Source: VRUE01 sp963837735 (GTDB lineage: Bacteria; Actinomycetota; Thermoleophilia; Solirubrobacterales; 70-9). From it: 64,000 nt of DNA. Made by a program: the position numbers and the translations under genes. How positions within the stretch are numbered: position 1 is the stretch's first letter; the number at the start of each line of letters is the position of its first letter. The stretch is taken from NCBI GenBank assembly GCA_963837735.1, contig CAWIOM010000009.1:78935-142934 (forward strand), read 5' to 3'. This document shows positions 17,509 to 26,124 of the stretch, piece by piece. The notes below the pieces were generated by a model, which saw only the letters and a program-made list of their open reading frames with translations, made no database searches and had not been told where the DNA came from.

Positions 17509-17784
17509 ACTCGTCGCCGGTAGACCCGTCTCGACCTCCTGGCCGATCGCCTCGGTCTCCTCGAGCCCCTCGCCTTCGAGGTCGCGCGAGCAGACGATCC
17601 GGAAGCGCCCGGTGCCGAGCTCGGCGTCGGGCACGAGCGGCAGGCCGCGGATGTTGTCCCAGCCCAACCGCTCGATCTCGAACGGGTTCATCCGCACCTC
17701 CGCCGCCGGGAAGGGGCAGTTGGAGTTGTGCTGGTCGATCGCCTTCGAGATCGCCTCCAGGTTCTTCGCCTCTGGGGAAGCCAT
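17476..17784 (-). CDS. Small hypothetical protein (102 aa)
   Basis: 102 residues with no recognised domain. The most structured part is NPFEIERLGWDNIRGLPLVP followed by GTGRFRIVCSRD, which suggests a small beta-containing fold. The C-terminus (RQLSPLQRLN) is encoded inside the inverted repeat shared with ccdA, so the last ten residues may not be conserved. The start (ATG 17784) is divergent from the small L7/L12-like gene 57 bases away. Confidence 0.55.
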   Translation of the reverse strand: MASPEAKNLEAISKAIDQHNSNCPFPAAEVRMNPFEIERLGWDNIRGLPLVPDAELGTGRFRIVCSRDLEGEGLEETEAIGQEVETGLPATSRQLSPLQRLN

Positions 17785-17841
17785 GTCGGAAGTCTAGGCC
17801 GAAGGCTAGGATCGGCCCCCCCTACACCCAGGAGAGGACCG

Positions 17842-18094
17842 ATGCCCGCCTACAACGACCTCCAGCTCAGCTCATTCGTGGATCAGATCTTCGAACGCCT
17901 GCGGGCGATCGAGAAGCAACTCGCGATCCTCTCCGAGAAGGCCGGCGTCCCCTACGAGGTCAGCATCCAAGGAGACCCCGCAGGAGGTCGTCGACCTGAT
18001 CCAGGCCGGCGACCGCATCGGCGCGATCCGCAAGTACCGCGAGCTGACCGGCGCCGGCATGGAGGCCGCCCAGGAGGCGATCTCGAAGATCTAG
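17842..18094 (+). CDS. Small protein with ribosomal L7/L12 C-terminal-like domain (one frameshift)
   Basis: The first ~40 residues (MPAYNDLQLSSFVDQIFERL...LSEKAGVPYE) are helical and suggest a coiled coil. After a frame break near 17970 the protein continues ETPQEVVDLIQAGDRIGAIR and KYRELTGAGMEAAQEAISKI to a TAG at 18094. This second part matches the helix-turn-helix of the ribosomal L7/L12 C-terminal domain (DLI..G.KI.AIK.YRE.TG.GL.EAK). Stand-alone proteins of this type are known in actinobacteria, with no firm function. An upstream GGAGAG (17831-17836) is a good ribosome binding site. Confidence 0.7.
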
Positions 18095-18125
18095 TTTCCG
18101 CTGGGCCGGCTCCTACCCTGGACCC

Positions 18126-19214
18126 ATGCCCGAGTCGCCCCGCTGCGTCGCCCACCTGGACATGGACGCCTTCTACGCGTCGGTCGAGCTGCGCCGGCGG
18201 CCGGAGCTGCGGGGCAAGCCGGTGATCGTCTGCGGCTCGGGGCCGCGGGCGGTGGTGACGACGGCCAGCTACGAGGCGCGGAAGCTGGCCGGGATCCACT
18301 CGGCGATGCCCGCCGCCGTGGCGCGGCGGCGGCTGCCCGACGCCGTCTACCTGCAACCCGACTTCGCCGCCTACCGCGAGGCCTCCGGCGAGGTGATGGC
18401 GATCCTGCGCCGCAACGCCGAGACGGTCGAGGTCGTCGGCCTCGACGAGGCCTACGTCGACCTGACCGGGATCTTCTCGCCGAAGGCGACGATGCGTCGG
18501 ATCGGCACCGAGATCCGCGAGCAGGCGCGCCTCGGCTGCTCGATCGGGATCTCCGAGAACCGGATGCTGGCGAAGATCGTCAGCGAGCTCGGCAAGCCGG
18601 GCGGGCTCGTCGTGCTCTCGCGCGCCGAGGCGCTGGCGAGATTCGCCGCCGAGTCGCCGGGCCTGGTCCCGGGGATCGGGCCGAAGACGGTCGCCAGGCT
18701 CGAGCGGATGGGGGTCCGCACGCTGGCCGAGCTCGCCGATCGCGACGAGGACGAGCTGGAGCGCGCCTTCGGGCCGCGCTCGGGAGCCTGGCTGCGCCGC
18801 CGGGCCCGCTTCGAGGACGAGACGCCGGTCCTCACCGAGCACGAGACCAAGTCGCAGTCCACCGAGATCACCTTCGACGCCGACGTCGCCGACCACGAGG
18901 AGATGGCGGCCTCGATCGTCTCGCTGGCGGAGGAGCTCTGCCGCAGGCTGCGCTCGCGCGACCTGCGCGGGCGGACGATCGGGATCAAGGTCCGGCTCGA
19001 CGACTGGACCAACGTCAGCCGCTCCCAAACCGTCGGCCGGCCGACAAACGACGCCGCCGAGGTGACGGCGATCGCCCTCGACCTGCTGCGCGCCTACTCC
19101 CCGCCCCGCCCCGTGCGGCTGCTCGGCGTCCGCATCGCCCAGTTCGGAGACGCGGACGCCGAGGCGGACGGGAGCGGCGCCGAGCCCCAGCTGCAGCTCA
19201 CCATGCCGGGGTAG
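18126..19214 (+). CDS. dinB: DNA polymerase IV (Y-family)
   Basis: 362 residues. The N-terminus HLDMDAFYASVELRRRPEL holds the first catalytic Asp, and the second site is VVGLDEAYVDLTG with Asp-Glu. The little-finger domain follows after residue ~230, preceded by a helix-hairpin-helix segment (LVPGIGPKTVARLERMGV). The C-terminus ends PQLQLTMPG, which may act as a beta-clamp-binding motif of the QLxL type. The enzyme does error-prone translesion synthesis. No LexA box was recognised upstream; it is 31 bases after the L7/L12-like gene. Confidence 0.94.
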   Translation: MPESPRCVAHLDMDAFYASVELRRRPELRGKPVIVCGSGPRAVVTTASYEARKLAGIHSAMPAAVARRRLPDAVYLQPDFAAYREASGEVMAILRRNAETVEVVGLDEAYVDLTGIFSPKATMRRIGTEIREQARLGCSIGISENRMLAKIVSELGKPGGLVVLSRAEALARFAAESPGLVPGIGPKTVARLERMGVRTLAELADRDEDELERAFGPRSGAWLRRRARFEDETPVLTEHETKSQSTEITFDADVADHEEMAASIVSLAEELCRRLRSRDLRGRTIGIKVRLDDWTNVSRSQTVGRPTNDAAEVTAIALDLLRAYSPPRPVRLLGVRIAQFGDADAEADGSGAEPQLQLTMPG

Positions 19215-19226
19215 GCGGGCGCGGCT

Positions 19227-19856
19227 TCAGCGGCTGGAGAGGACCACGCCGAGGTCGGGGAAGTGCAGCCGCGCCCTGGTCGCCTCGGTGAGGTCGAAGT
19301 CGCGGCCGCCGACGTAGGGCCCGCGGTCGACGACCGGCACGGTGACCGAGCGGCCCCGGTAGCGCAGCCGCACCCTGGTCCCGCAGGGCAGCGTCTTGTG
19401 GGCGACCCCGAGGGTGCCGGGCTGCAGCGTCCCCCCGCAGGCCAGCGCCCCGCCGTAGAGGCCGGGCCCGTAGTAGGAGGCGGCCGCCGGCCGGTAGACG
19501 GTCACGCGCCGGACGACGCTGCGCGAGCCCCTCACCCTGCGGTCGTGGACGCCGTAGGCATGGACCTCGTAGATCCCCGTGCTGTGCAGGCCCCAGTGCG
19601 CTCTGAAGGCGCCGGTGCGGGTGGTCGTCCTGCTCAGCCGGCCGCCGGATGGGCCGTCGACGACGACGCGGACGCGGTGGGCGCCGCCCGGGCTCGGGCT
19701 GACCCGGCCGCTGACCAGCAGGTCGCTGCCGGCGAGGACGTTGTGCTTGGAGACGTGAAGGCTGAGGTCGGCGTGCACGGGCCTCGCGGCGGCGGGCGCG
19801 GCGATCGGCAGCAGGGCGGCGGCGGACAGCACCGCGGGCAGGAGTAGACGACGCAT
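19227..19856 (-). CDS. rlpA: RlpA-like secreted cell-wall protein (double-psi beta-barrel)
   Basis: 209 residues with a signal peptide (LLLPAVLSAAALLPIAAPAAA). Residues ~25-115 form an Ig-like domain, and a C-terminal RlpA-like double-psi beta-barrel starts ASYYGPGLYGGALACGGTL and continues TLPCGTRVRLRYRGRSVTVP and VVDRGPYVGGRDFDLTEA. The Asp of DRGP and the GRDFDL segment are the usual active-site features of lytic transglycosylase RlpA and related wall enzymes. It should act on peptidoglycan outside the cell. A long structured leader upstream resembles the ydaO c-di-AMP riboswitch, linking expression to osmotic or wall state. Confidence 0.88.
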   Translation of the reverse strand: MRRLLLPAVLSAAALLPIAAPAAARPVHADLSLHVSKHNVLAGSDLLVSGRVSPSPGGAHRVRVVVDGPSGGRLSRTTTRTGAFRAHWGLHSTGIYEVHAYGVHDRRVRGSRSVVRRVTVYRPAAASYYGPGLYGGALACGGTLQPGTLGVAHKTLPCGTRVRLRYRGRSVTVPVVDRGPYVGGRDFDLTEATRARLHFPDLGVVLSSR

Positions 19857-19871
19857 CGTTGTTCAACTCGC

Positions 19872-20040
19872 TTTCTCGTTCCGCCTACGGGGTTAGCTGA
19901 CGGGCTCGCGGTCGCCGGCTCGGTGCCTGGCGGCGCTACGGACGGATCACCGTCCGATTCGCCCCTGTCGCGCTCTTGCGTCGCGACCGGTGGGTCCCCC
20001 GTTCCCCCCGCGCTCGCGGGGGGACTCGGCAGGTGGGCTC
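19872..20040 (-). promoter_or_regulatory. Probable cyclic-di-AMP (ydaO-yuaA) riboswitch in the rlpA leader
   Basis: On the minus strand, the ~230-base leader of rlpA contains ACGGGGGACCCACCGG (20002-19987) and CGAGCCCGTCAGCTAACCCC (19908-19889), both hallmarks of the ydaO-yuaA RNA. Between them lie GGGGCGAATC and two stable stems, and a further GC-rich hairpin precedes the first block (20003-20021). In actinobacteria this riboswitch commonly precedes genes for wall hydrolases such as rpfA and NlpC/P60 proteins. c-di-AMP binding usually turns expression off. I matched motifs by eye and did not fold the full RNA. Confidence 0.85.
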
Positions 20041-20195
20041 GTTCGATCTGAACGCGGCACCGTAGGGGCTCGAATCCGCCCACTCGGTGAGGGGCGTCAC
20101 ACTGGCCGATCCTGCCAGCGATAATGCAAACCGCTCTGGAAAGCCGTTTGACCGCAAAGTCGGCGCCTCTGCGCCCGTGTGCGAATATCTACAGT

Positions 20196-21632
20196 GTGAG
20201 TGGAGATCGACTGACCGGACTCGATGCCTCGTTTCTCCACATGGAGCGGGCGGGAGCCCACATGCACGTCGCCTCGACGATCGTCTTCGAGGGCTCCGCC
20301 CCCAGTCATCGCGACTTCCGGGACCACATCGAGTCGCGGCTGCACCTCGTCCCTCGCTTCCGCCAGAAGCTGCGCCAGGTGCCCTTCGACCAGGGCCGCC
20401 CGGTCTGGGTCGACGATCCCCACCTCAACCTCGACTACCACGTGCGCCAGACCGCGCTGCCGGCTCCCGGTTCGGAGGAGCAGCTGCGCAACCTCGGCGC
20501 GCGGGTCTTCTCCCAGCAGCTCGACCGGACCAAGCCGCTCTGGGAGCTGTGGCTCGTCGAGGGCCTCGAGGGCGACCGCTTCGCGATCGTCGGCAAGAGC
20601 CATCACGCCCTCGTCGACGGCGTCTCCGGAGTCGACATAACGACGGTGCTCTTCGACACCGAGCGGGAGCCGGCCGAGCCCACCCTGCGGCCGCCGACGT
20701 GGGCCCCGCGGCCCGAGCCGACCGACCTGCAGCTGCTCGGCGAGGCCTGGCGCGAGCGCGCCACGAGCCCCAGGGAGATCGTCCGCGGCTTCCGGGCGGC
20801 GCTGCGCGGCCCGCGCCAGGTCCTGCGCGGGTTCCGCGACACGAGCAAGATGATCGGCGCCGCGACCGCGGCGCCGGCGACACCCTTCAACGTCGAGATC
20901 GGCCCCCACCGCCGCGTCGCCTTCGTGCGCAGCGACCTCGCCCTTCTCAAGCAGGTCAAGGACGAGCACGGTGGCACCGTCAACGACGTCGTCCTCTCCG
21001 TCGTCGCCGGGGCGCTCGGCAACTACCTGCGCGCCCGCGGCCACGAGACCGACGAGCTCGAGCTGCGGGCGATGGTCCCGGTCAGCGTCCGCGCCCAGGA
21101 AGAGCACGGGGCGCTCGGCAACCGGATCTCGGCGATGATGGCGCCGCTGCCCGTCTGGAGCGAGGACCCGGTCGAGCGCCTGCGCGTGGTCTCCGAGACG
21201 ATGGGCGACCTGAAGGGCTCCGGCCAGGCGGTCGGCGCCGAGATCCTGACGAAGATCACCGACTTCGCGCCGCCGACGATCGCTTCGCAGGCAGCGCGCC
21301 TACAGCCGGCCCAGCGCTTCTTCAACCTCGTCGTCACCAACGTCCCCGGGCCGCAGTTCCCGCTCTACGTGCTGGGGCGCAAGATGGAGTCGATCTTCCC
21401 GATGGTGCCGCTGGCACGCCGGCAGGCGCTCTGCGTGGGGATCATGTCCTACAACGGCACGATCAACTTCGGCCTGATCGGCGACTACGACGCGATGGAC
21501 GACCTCGACAGCTTCGCGCTCGATCTCGAAGGCGCGATCGAGGAAATCCTCGCCACCCTGCCGGAGCGGCCGAAGACGGATCAGGGGACGATTCGGGCGC
21601 GGGCCCGGAACGGCGCCGTGTCGGTCAAGTAG
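20196..21632 (+). CDS. Wax ester synthase / acyl-CoA:diacylglycerol acyltransferase
   Basis: About 478 residues from the GTG at 20196 (MSGDRLTGLDASFLHME, the family start). The active-site motif HHxxxDG is present as KSHHALVDGVSG near residue 130. Later family motifs include GGTVNDVVLSVVAGAL, NRISAMMAPLP and LVVTNVPGPQFPLY. It makes triacylglycerol or wax esters from acyl-CoA at the membrane and lipid-droplet surface. The last 52 bases overlap, tail to tail, with the metalloprotease gene. The 109 bases before the start codon hold no clear promoter. Confidence 0.93.
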   Translation: MSGDRLTGLDASFLHMERAGAHMHVASTIVFEGSAPSHRDFRDHIESRLHLVPRFRQKLRQVPFDQGRPVWVDDPHLNLDYHVRQTALPAPGSEEQLRNLGARVFSQQLDRTKPLWELWLVEGLEGDRFAIVGKSHHALVDGVSGVDITTVLFDTEREPAEPTLRPPTWAPRPEPTDLQLLGEAWRERATSPREIVRGFRAALRGPRQVLRGFRDTSKMIGAATAAPATPFNVEIGPHRRVAFVRSDLALLKQVKDEHGGTVNDVVLSVVAGALGNYLRARGHETDELELRAMVPVSVRAQEEHGALGNRISAMMAPLPVWSEDPVERLRVVSETMGDLKGSGQAVGAEILTKITDFAPPTIASQAARLQPAQRFFNLVVTNVPGPQFPLYVLGRKMESIFPMVPLARRQALCVGIMSYNGTINFGLIGDYDAMDDLDSFALDLEGAIEEILATLPERPKTDQGTIRARARNGAVSVK

Positions 21633-22966
21633 TTCCAGTCGAAGCTACGGGCGCTGAAGCCGACCGCAGAGGTGTCGGCGTTGATCAGGACCGCCGTGAT
21701 CCGCTCGAAGCGGCCCGGTCGCGGCAGCCGCACCGACATCGGGCCGCCTCCCGGCTTGTAGGTGAGGTGCGAGAGCACGCGGCCGTGCCGCTCGCTGCCG
21801 ATCCTGCCGACCAGGGCGACGCCCGCCGCCGCCCCGTCGGGGGCGGCCACGTCGACGACGACCGCCCTGCCGGCGTGGGCGTCGACGCGCAGCATCTGGA
21901 AGGTCGTGTGGTTGAGGTCCCGCAACCTCCGCGCCCCGTGGGTCGGCAGCCCGCCCTGACGGGGAAAGTCGGGGTAGAGGTCGCCCTCGCGGAAGACGGA
22001 CGCGGTGCGCCACTCGGCGACGTCGCGGCAGAAGAGCGCGAAGTCGTGGTCGAAGTCCGAGTCGCCGGCGGCGCGGATCGCGCGGTCGTAGGCGGCCACC
22101 GAGAAGCCGCCCGGCCGGACGTGGACGGCGCCGGCCCATGCCTTGCGGATGATCGAGCGCCCGTAGCGGTGGGCCAGCCAGTGGTTCCAGACAGCCGAGC
22201 CGTACTCGCGGATCGAGGACGACGTCACCGGCGTGTCGTAGAGGCGCGTCCAGCGGCGCACGTAGCGCAGGTAGTCGTCGATCCCGTTGTAGACCTGGTC
22301 CTCCATCCAGACCGCCGTCGACTCCGCGAACCAGGCGTCCTGGTAGGCGTCGTAGCCGAACTGGAGGATGTGGTTGTACTCGTGGGCGAAGGTGACCTCG
22401 AGGTCCTCGAGCGGCTTCGTGCCCGGGAACTCGAAGGGGTCGTAGTCGTTGTCGAGGACGAGGTAGCCGTGCAGGTGGCGGGGCAGTCGGTGCTTGGCGT
22501 CAGCCTGGCCCCGGTCGGGGGCCGCGTAGCCGAAGAGGCTGCCGCCGACCTCCGCCAGGTAGACGTCGGTCTTCCCGTTGGCGCCCCCCTCCCTTCCGTC
22601 CGAGCGCGGGTCCCGCCAGCCGAGCTTGCCGTTCTCGACTTCGTAGACGTGTTCGGCCACCTGCTCGACCTGCTCGACGTAGTCGGGTACGCCGTCGCCG
22701 TCCTCGATGCCGTTGAGATCGTCGAGGCTGGGCGCGTCGCGGCCCTCGGCGACCCAGTGGACGCAGAAGTGAGGGGTGCAGTCGGGGGACTCGGGCGCCT
22801 GCGGGACCCCGTAGGAATGGCGGTTGGGGTCGGGGTGATCCGTCGGCCGGGCGGCCGGGTGCCGGAAGACCCACTGGTCGGCGGCGGCGACCGAGGGCAG
22901 CAGCACGAAGAGGACGATCGAGGCGATCGTCACCCCGATCGGTTTCCAGGCCCTGCTCATTTCCAT
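21581..22966 (-). CDS. Secreted zinc metalloprotease-like protein (MXAN_6640 type)
   Basis: 461 residues with an N-terminal signal peptide (VTIASIVLFVLLPSVAAA). The metal motif is LEVTFAHEYNHILQFGYD, an HExxH variant (HEYNH), followed by WFAESTAVWMEDQVY as the third-ligand region. The N-terminal part has HFCVHWVAEG and DGDGVPDYVEQV, a calcium-binding-like segment that this family shares. A C-terminal beta-rich domain follows (~residues 350-461). It should be an exported protease of unknown target. The start lies 17 bases from divergent nadE. Confidence 0.82.
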   Translation of the reverse strand: MEMSRAWKPIGVTIASIVLFVLLPSVAAADQWVFRHPAARPTDHPDPNRHSYGVPQAPESPDCTPHFCVHWVAEGRDAPSLDDLNGIEDGDGVPDYVEQVEQVAEHVYEVENGKLGWRDPRSDGREGGANGKTDVYLAEVGGSLFGYAAPDRGQADAKHRLPRHLHGYLVLDNDYDPFEFPGTKPLEDLEVTFAHEYNHILQFGYDAYQDAWFAESTAVWMEDQVYNGIDDYLRYVRRWTRLYDTPVTSSSIREYGSAVWNHWLAHRYGRSIIRKAWAGAVHVRPGGFSVAAYDRAIRAAGDSDFDHDFALFCRDVAEWRTASVFREGDLYPDFPRQGGLPTHGARRLRDLNHTTFQMLRVDAHAGRAVVVDVAAPDGAAAGVALVGRIGSERHGRVLSHLTYKPGGGPMSVRLPRPGRFERITAVLINADTSAVGFSARSFDWNYLTDTAPFRARARIVP

Positions 22967-22983
22967 GCCAATCTACAGGCCCC

Positions 22984-24639
22984 GTGCGCGTAGCCCTGGC
23001 ACAGATCAACCCGACGGTAGGCGACATCGACGCGAACTCCGCGAAGGTCTCCGAGTGGATCTCCGACGCCCGCGAGCGGGGCGCCGAGCTGGTCGTCTTC
23101 CCCGAGCTCTGCGTGCCCGGATACCCGGCCGAGGACCTCTACCTGAAGCGCCACTTCATCGAGGCGAACCGAGCGGCGGTGGAGGCGATCGCCGCCGGGG
23201 TAGAGGGGATCGTCGCGCTCGTCGGGTTCGCCGAGCCGGCCGCCGGCGGCGGCGACTTCCGCCACGCGCACAACTCGCTCGCCGTCCTCTCCGACGGCGC
23301 CGTCGGCGCCGTCTACCGCAAGATCAGGCTGCCCAACTACGCCGTCTTCGACGAGCAGCGCTACTTCATCCCCGGCGCGGAGCCGGGGACCGTCGACGTC
23401 GCCGGCACCCGGGTCGGGCTCACCGTCTGCGAGGACTGCTGGGTCGAGGGGCCCCCCGCCTCCGAAGAGGCGGCCGCCGGCGCGACGCTGATCGCCAACC
23501 CCTCGGGCTCCCCCTACCACCGCGGCAAGGGCCGCGAGCGCGAGGAGCTCTTCGGCGCCATGGCGCGGGCCTACGGCGCCCACTTCGCCTTCTGCAACCT
23601 GGTCGGCGGCCAGGACGAGCTGGTCTTCGACGGTCAGAGCTTTCTGCTCGACGCACGCGGAGAGCTGCTGGCGAGGGCCGCCCAGTTCGAGGAGGACCTG
23701 CTGGTCTGCGACCTCGACGCTCCCGGTAGCGTCGCCGAGCCGCTCGCGGACCTCGCCGAGGTCTACGCCGCCCTCGTTCTCGGCCTCCGCGACTACGTCG
23801 AGAAGAACGGCTTCCGCCACGTCGGGCTGGCCCTCTCGGGCGGCATCGACTCGGCGCTCGTCGCGCTCCTTGCCGTCGACGCCCTCGGCGCCGAGCGCGT
23901 CACCTGCGTGGTCATGCCGTCGCCTCATTCCAGCTCTCAAACACAGGGCGACGCCCGGACTATCGCCGCAAACCTCGGGGCCGCGGCGCTCGAGATCCCG
24001 ATCGAGGGGGCGATGGACGAGTACGCGCGGGCCCTCTCGGCCCTCGACGGCGACGCTACCGCGGAGTCAGAGCCCCTACCGCGGGACCCGGCCCGGCCCT
24101 CCGAGCCCGACCTGGCGGCGGAGAACATCCAGGCGAGGATTCGCGGCAACCTGATGATGGCGCTCTCCAACGAGCGCGGCTGGCTCGTGCTGACGACTGG
24201 CAACAAGAGCGAGATGTCGGTCGGCTACGCGACCCTCTACGGCGACATGGCGGGCGGCTTCGCCGCGATCAAGGACGTCCCCAAGACCCTCGTCTACGAG
24301 CTCGTGGCGCACCGCAACCGGGTCGCCGGGCGCGACCTGGTCCCGGCCTCGGTGATCGACCGCCCGCCCTCCGCCGAGCTCCGCCCCGACCAGCTCGACA
24401 GCGACTCCCTGCCGCCCTATGACCTCCTCGACCGCGTGCTCGAGGCCTACGTCGAGCGCGACCAGGGCCGCGAGGAGATGATCGCCGCGGGGATGCCGGC
24501 AGCGGTCGTCGACGAGGTCGTGAGGATGGTCGAGCGCTCCGAGTACAAGCGCCGCCAGGCGGCGCCCGGGATCCGCATCACCCCCCGCGCCTTCGGGCGC
24601 GACCGCAGGCTCCCGATCACCAACCGCTTCGGCGGCTAG
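22984..24639 (+). CDS. nadE: Glutamine-dependent NAD+ synthetase
   Basis: 551 residues from a GTG. The N-terminal nitrilase-type glutaminase domain has Glu in VVFPELCVPGY, Lys in YRKIRLPNYAVFDE and Cys in TVCEDCWVEG. The C-terminal synthetase domain has the ATP-pyrophosphatase loop ALSGGIDSALVALL and LTTGNKSEMSVGYATLYGD. It amidates nicotinic acid adenine dinucleotide to NAD+ using glutamine. The length is normal for the two-domain form. Its stop overlaps the convergent thioesterase gene by 4 bases. Confidence 0.96.
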   Translation: MRVALAQINPTVGDIDANSAKVSEWISDARERGAELVVFPELCVPGYPAEDLYLKRHFIEANRAAVEAIAAGVEGIVALVGFAEPAAGGGDFRHAHNSLAVLSDGAVGAVYRKIRLPNYAVFDEQRYFIPGAEPGTVDVAGTRVGLTVCEDCWVEGPPASEEAAAGATLIANPSGSPYHRGKGREREELFGAMARAYGAHFAFCNLVGGQDELVFDGQSFLLDARGELLARAAQFEEDLLVCDLDAPGSVAEPLADLAEVYAALVLGLRDYVEKNGFRHVGLALSGGIDSALVALLAVDALGAERVTCVVMPSPHSSSQTQGDARTIAANLGAAALEIPIEGAMDEYARALSALDGDATAESEPLPRDPARPSEPDLAAENIQARIRGNLMMALSNERGWLVLTTGNKSEMSVGYATLYGDMAGGFAAIKDVPKTLVYELVAHRNRVAGRDLVPASVIDRPPSAELRPDQLDSDSLPPYDLLDRVLEAYVERDQGREEMIAAGMPAAVVDEVVRMVERSEYKRRQAAPGIRITPRAFGRDRRLPITNRFGG

Positions 24640-25064
24640 CTCTTCGGCAACGGCCTTACGGCGATGGTCATCTGGGCGAGGGCGCAGAGGCGGTCCTCGG
24701 CGTCGCGGACCTCGGCCTCCCAGACCCAGGTCGTGCGACCGCGGTGGCGGGCGCGGGCGGTGACCTCGACGTGGCCGGCGGAGATGGGCCGCATGAAGTT
24801 GACCGTGATCGACTGCCCCATCGCCGCCATCCCCTGCGGGACGACGACGAGGGCGGTTGCGCGAGAGCAGACGCTCTCGACAAGGGTCGAGAGGACGCCG
24901 CCGTGGACGAGCCCGAACGGCTGCAGGAGGTCGTCGCGGACCTCGACCCGCGCCCGGGCCCGCTCGGGGTCGTCGTCGATCCACTCGATCCCCACCAGGC
25001 CGGCGAAGTGGGGCCTCGCTTCCCTCTCGGAGATCTCATCGACCATAACCTGGACCCTACCCAC
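24636..25064 (-). CDS. PaaI-type hotdog thioesterase
   Basis: 142 residues with a hotdog fold. The signature LLQPFGLVHGGVLSTLVES is that of PaaI/YdiI acyl-CoA thioesterases (GxxHGG with a downstream Glu). The second half (ITVNFMRPISAGHVEVTAR) fits the same family. It should hydrolyse a small or aromatic acyl-CoA. Two starts are possible, at 25064 or the Met at 25046. It overlaps the end of nadE by 4 bases. Confidence 0.87.
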   Translation of the reverse strand: MGRVQVMVDEISEREARPHFAGLVGIEWIDDDPERARARVEVRDDLLQPFGLVHGGVLSTLVESVCSRATALVVVPQGMAAMGQSITVNFMRPISAGHVEVTARARHRGRTTWVWEAEVRDAEDRLCALAQMTIAVRPLPKS

Positions 25065-25096
25065 AGGGCCGTCGGGTCGCGTAGGCTTCCCGATCC

Positions 25097-26124
25097 GTGG
25101 CGCTCAGCGAGGACCAGAAAGCGATGCTGCGCCTGCTCGCCCAGCGCGAGCAGGGCTACGACGACATCGCCGCCCTGATGGGGGTCGATGTCGAGGAGGT
25201 GCGGGCCCGTGTCGGGGCCTCGCTCGCGGCGCTCGACGGCGAGCTCAGCGAGGACCAGAAGGCGATGCTGCGGCTGCTCGCCCAGCGCGAAGAGGGCTAT
25301 GACGACATCGCCGCCCTGACCGGAGGCGACGTCGCCGGCGTGCGGATCAGGGTCAGGGACGCGCTCGCCGATCTCGGCGGCGGGCCGCCCGCGGCGGAGA
25401 AGCCGCCGGAGGTGGAACCGGCGCCTCCGAAGCCCGAGCCCAAATCGGATCCGGCGCCGAAGCGCCGCTCCGGCGGCCGAAGCCGAAGCCCGCGGCGAAG
25501 ACGGGGCCCGGCTCTGCGCCACGGCTGAAGCTGCCCGAGGACAGAGGCGCGCGCTGGGCGCTGATCTCCGGCGCTGCCGTGGTCGTTGTCATCGTCGCGC
25601 TGCTGGTCACCGGGGCGCTCGGCGGCGGCGGCTCCTCCGACTCGACGACGACAACGGCGGCGGCTGCCGGCGAAGGCGGCGGCACCCCGACCGCGAACGG
25701 CAAAAAGCCCACCCAGGCGCTGCTCAAGGCCGTCGACGGCAGCGACGCCAAGGGCCAGGCGCTGTTCGGGCGCGATGGCAAGAACGTCGTCCTGCTGCTC
25801 GGCGCCACGGGCCTCTCGCCGGCCCCGCAGGGCGCAGTCCTACACCGTCTCCCTGGTCCGCTCCCCGACGAGCGCCTGCCGCTCGTTGCGACAAAGGCGA
25901 ACAAGGACGGGGTTGTCTCCGGCCGTTTCCAGATCGCGGCCCAGGTGCTCGGCCTGCTGGCCGGGGGGTTCGACAAGATGGAACTGTCGCTGGTGCCCGA
26001 CGCGGAACTGCGCTCCGCCCTGAAGCAGGCGCGGACGGCGAAGAAGGCGCCGCAATACGGCGGCACGGCGATTCTCGAAGGCCCGGTCACCGGCCCGATC
26101 GTCGAAGCCGGCGAAGCCGGTTAG
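25097..26124 (+). CDS. Membrane protein with two tandem HTH-like repeats (frameshifted)
   Basis: The start GTG is at 25097. Residues 1-100 contain two near-identical helical repeats: LSEDQKAMLRLLAQREQGYD then IAALMGVDVEEVRARV, and again LSEDQKAMLRLLAQREEGYD then IAALTGGDVAGVRIRV. Each resembles sigma factor region 4 (helix-turn-helix). A Pro/Lys-rich linker follows, broken by a frame change near 25475, then a membrane helix (WALISGAAVVVVIVALLVTG) and an extracytoplasmic domain. A pair of compensating indels lies between 25830 and 25885. The stop overlaps the AGPS-like gene by 4 bases, convergently. Function unknown; a cytoplasmic HTH joined to an outer domain suggests a membrane-tethered regulator. 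Confidence 0.65.

Noticed and set aside
22965..23729. Plus-strand 254-codon frame over nadE
   Set aside because: It is an alternative frame of nadE with Arg-rich composition and no motif.
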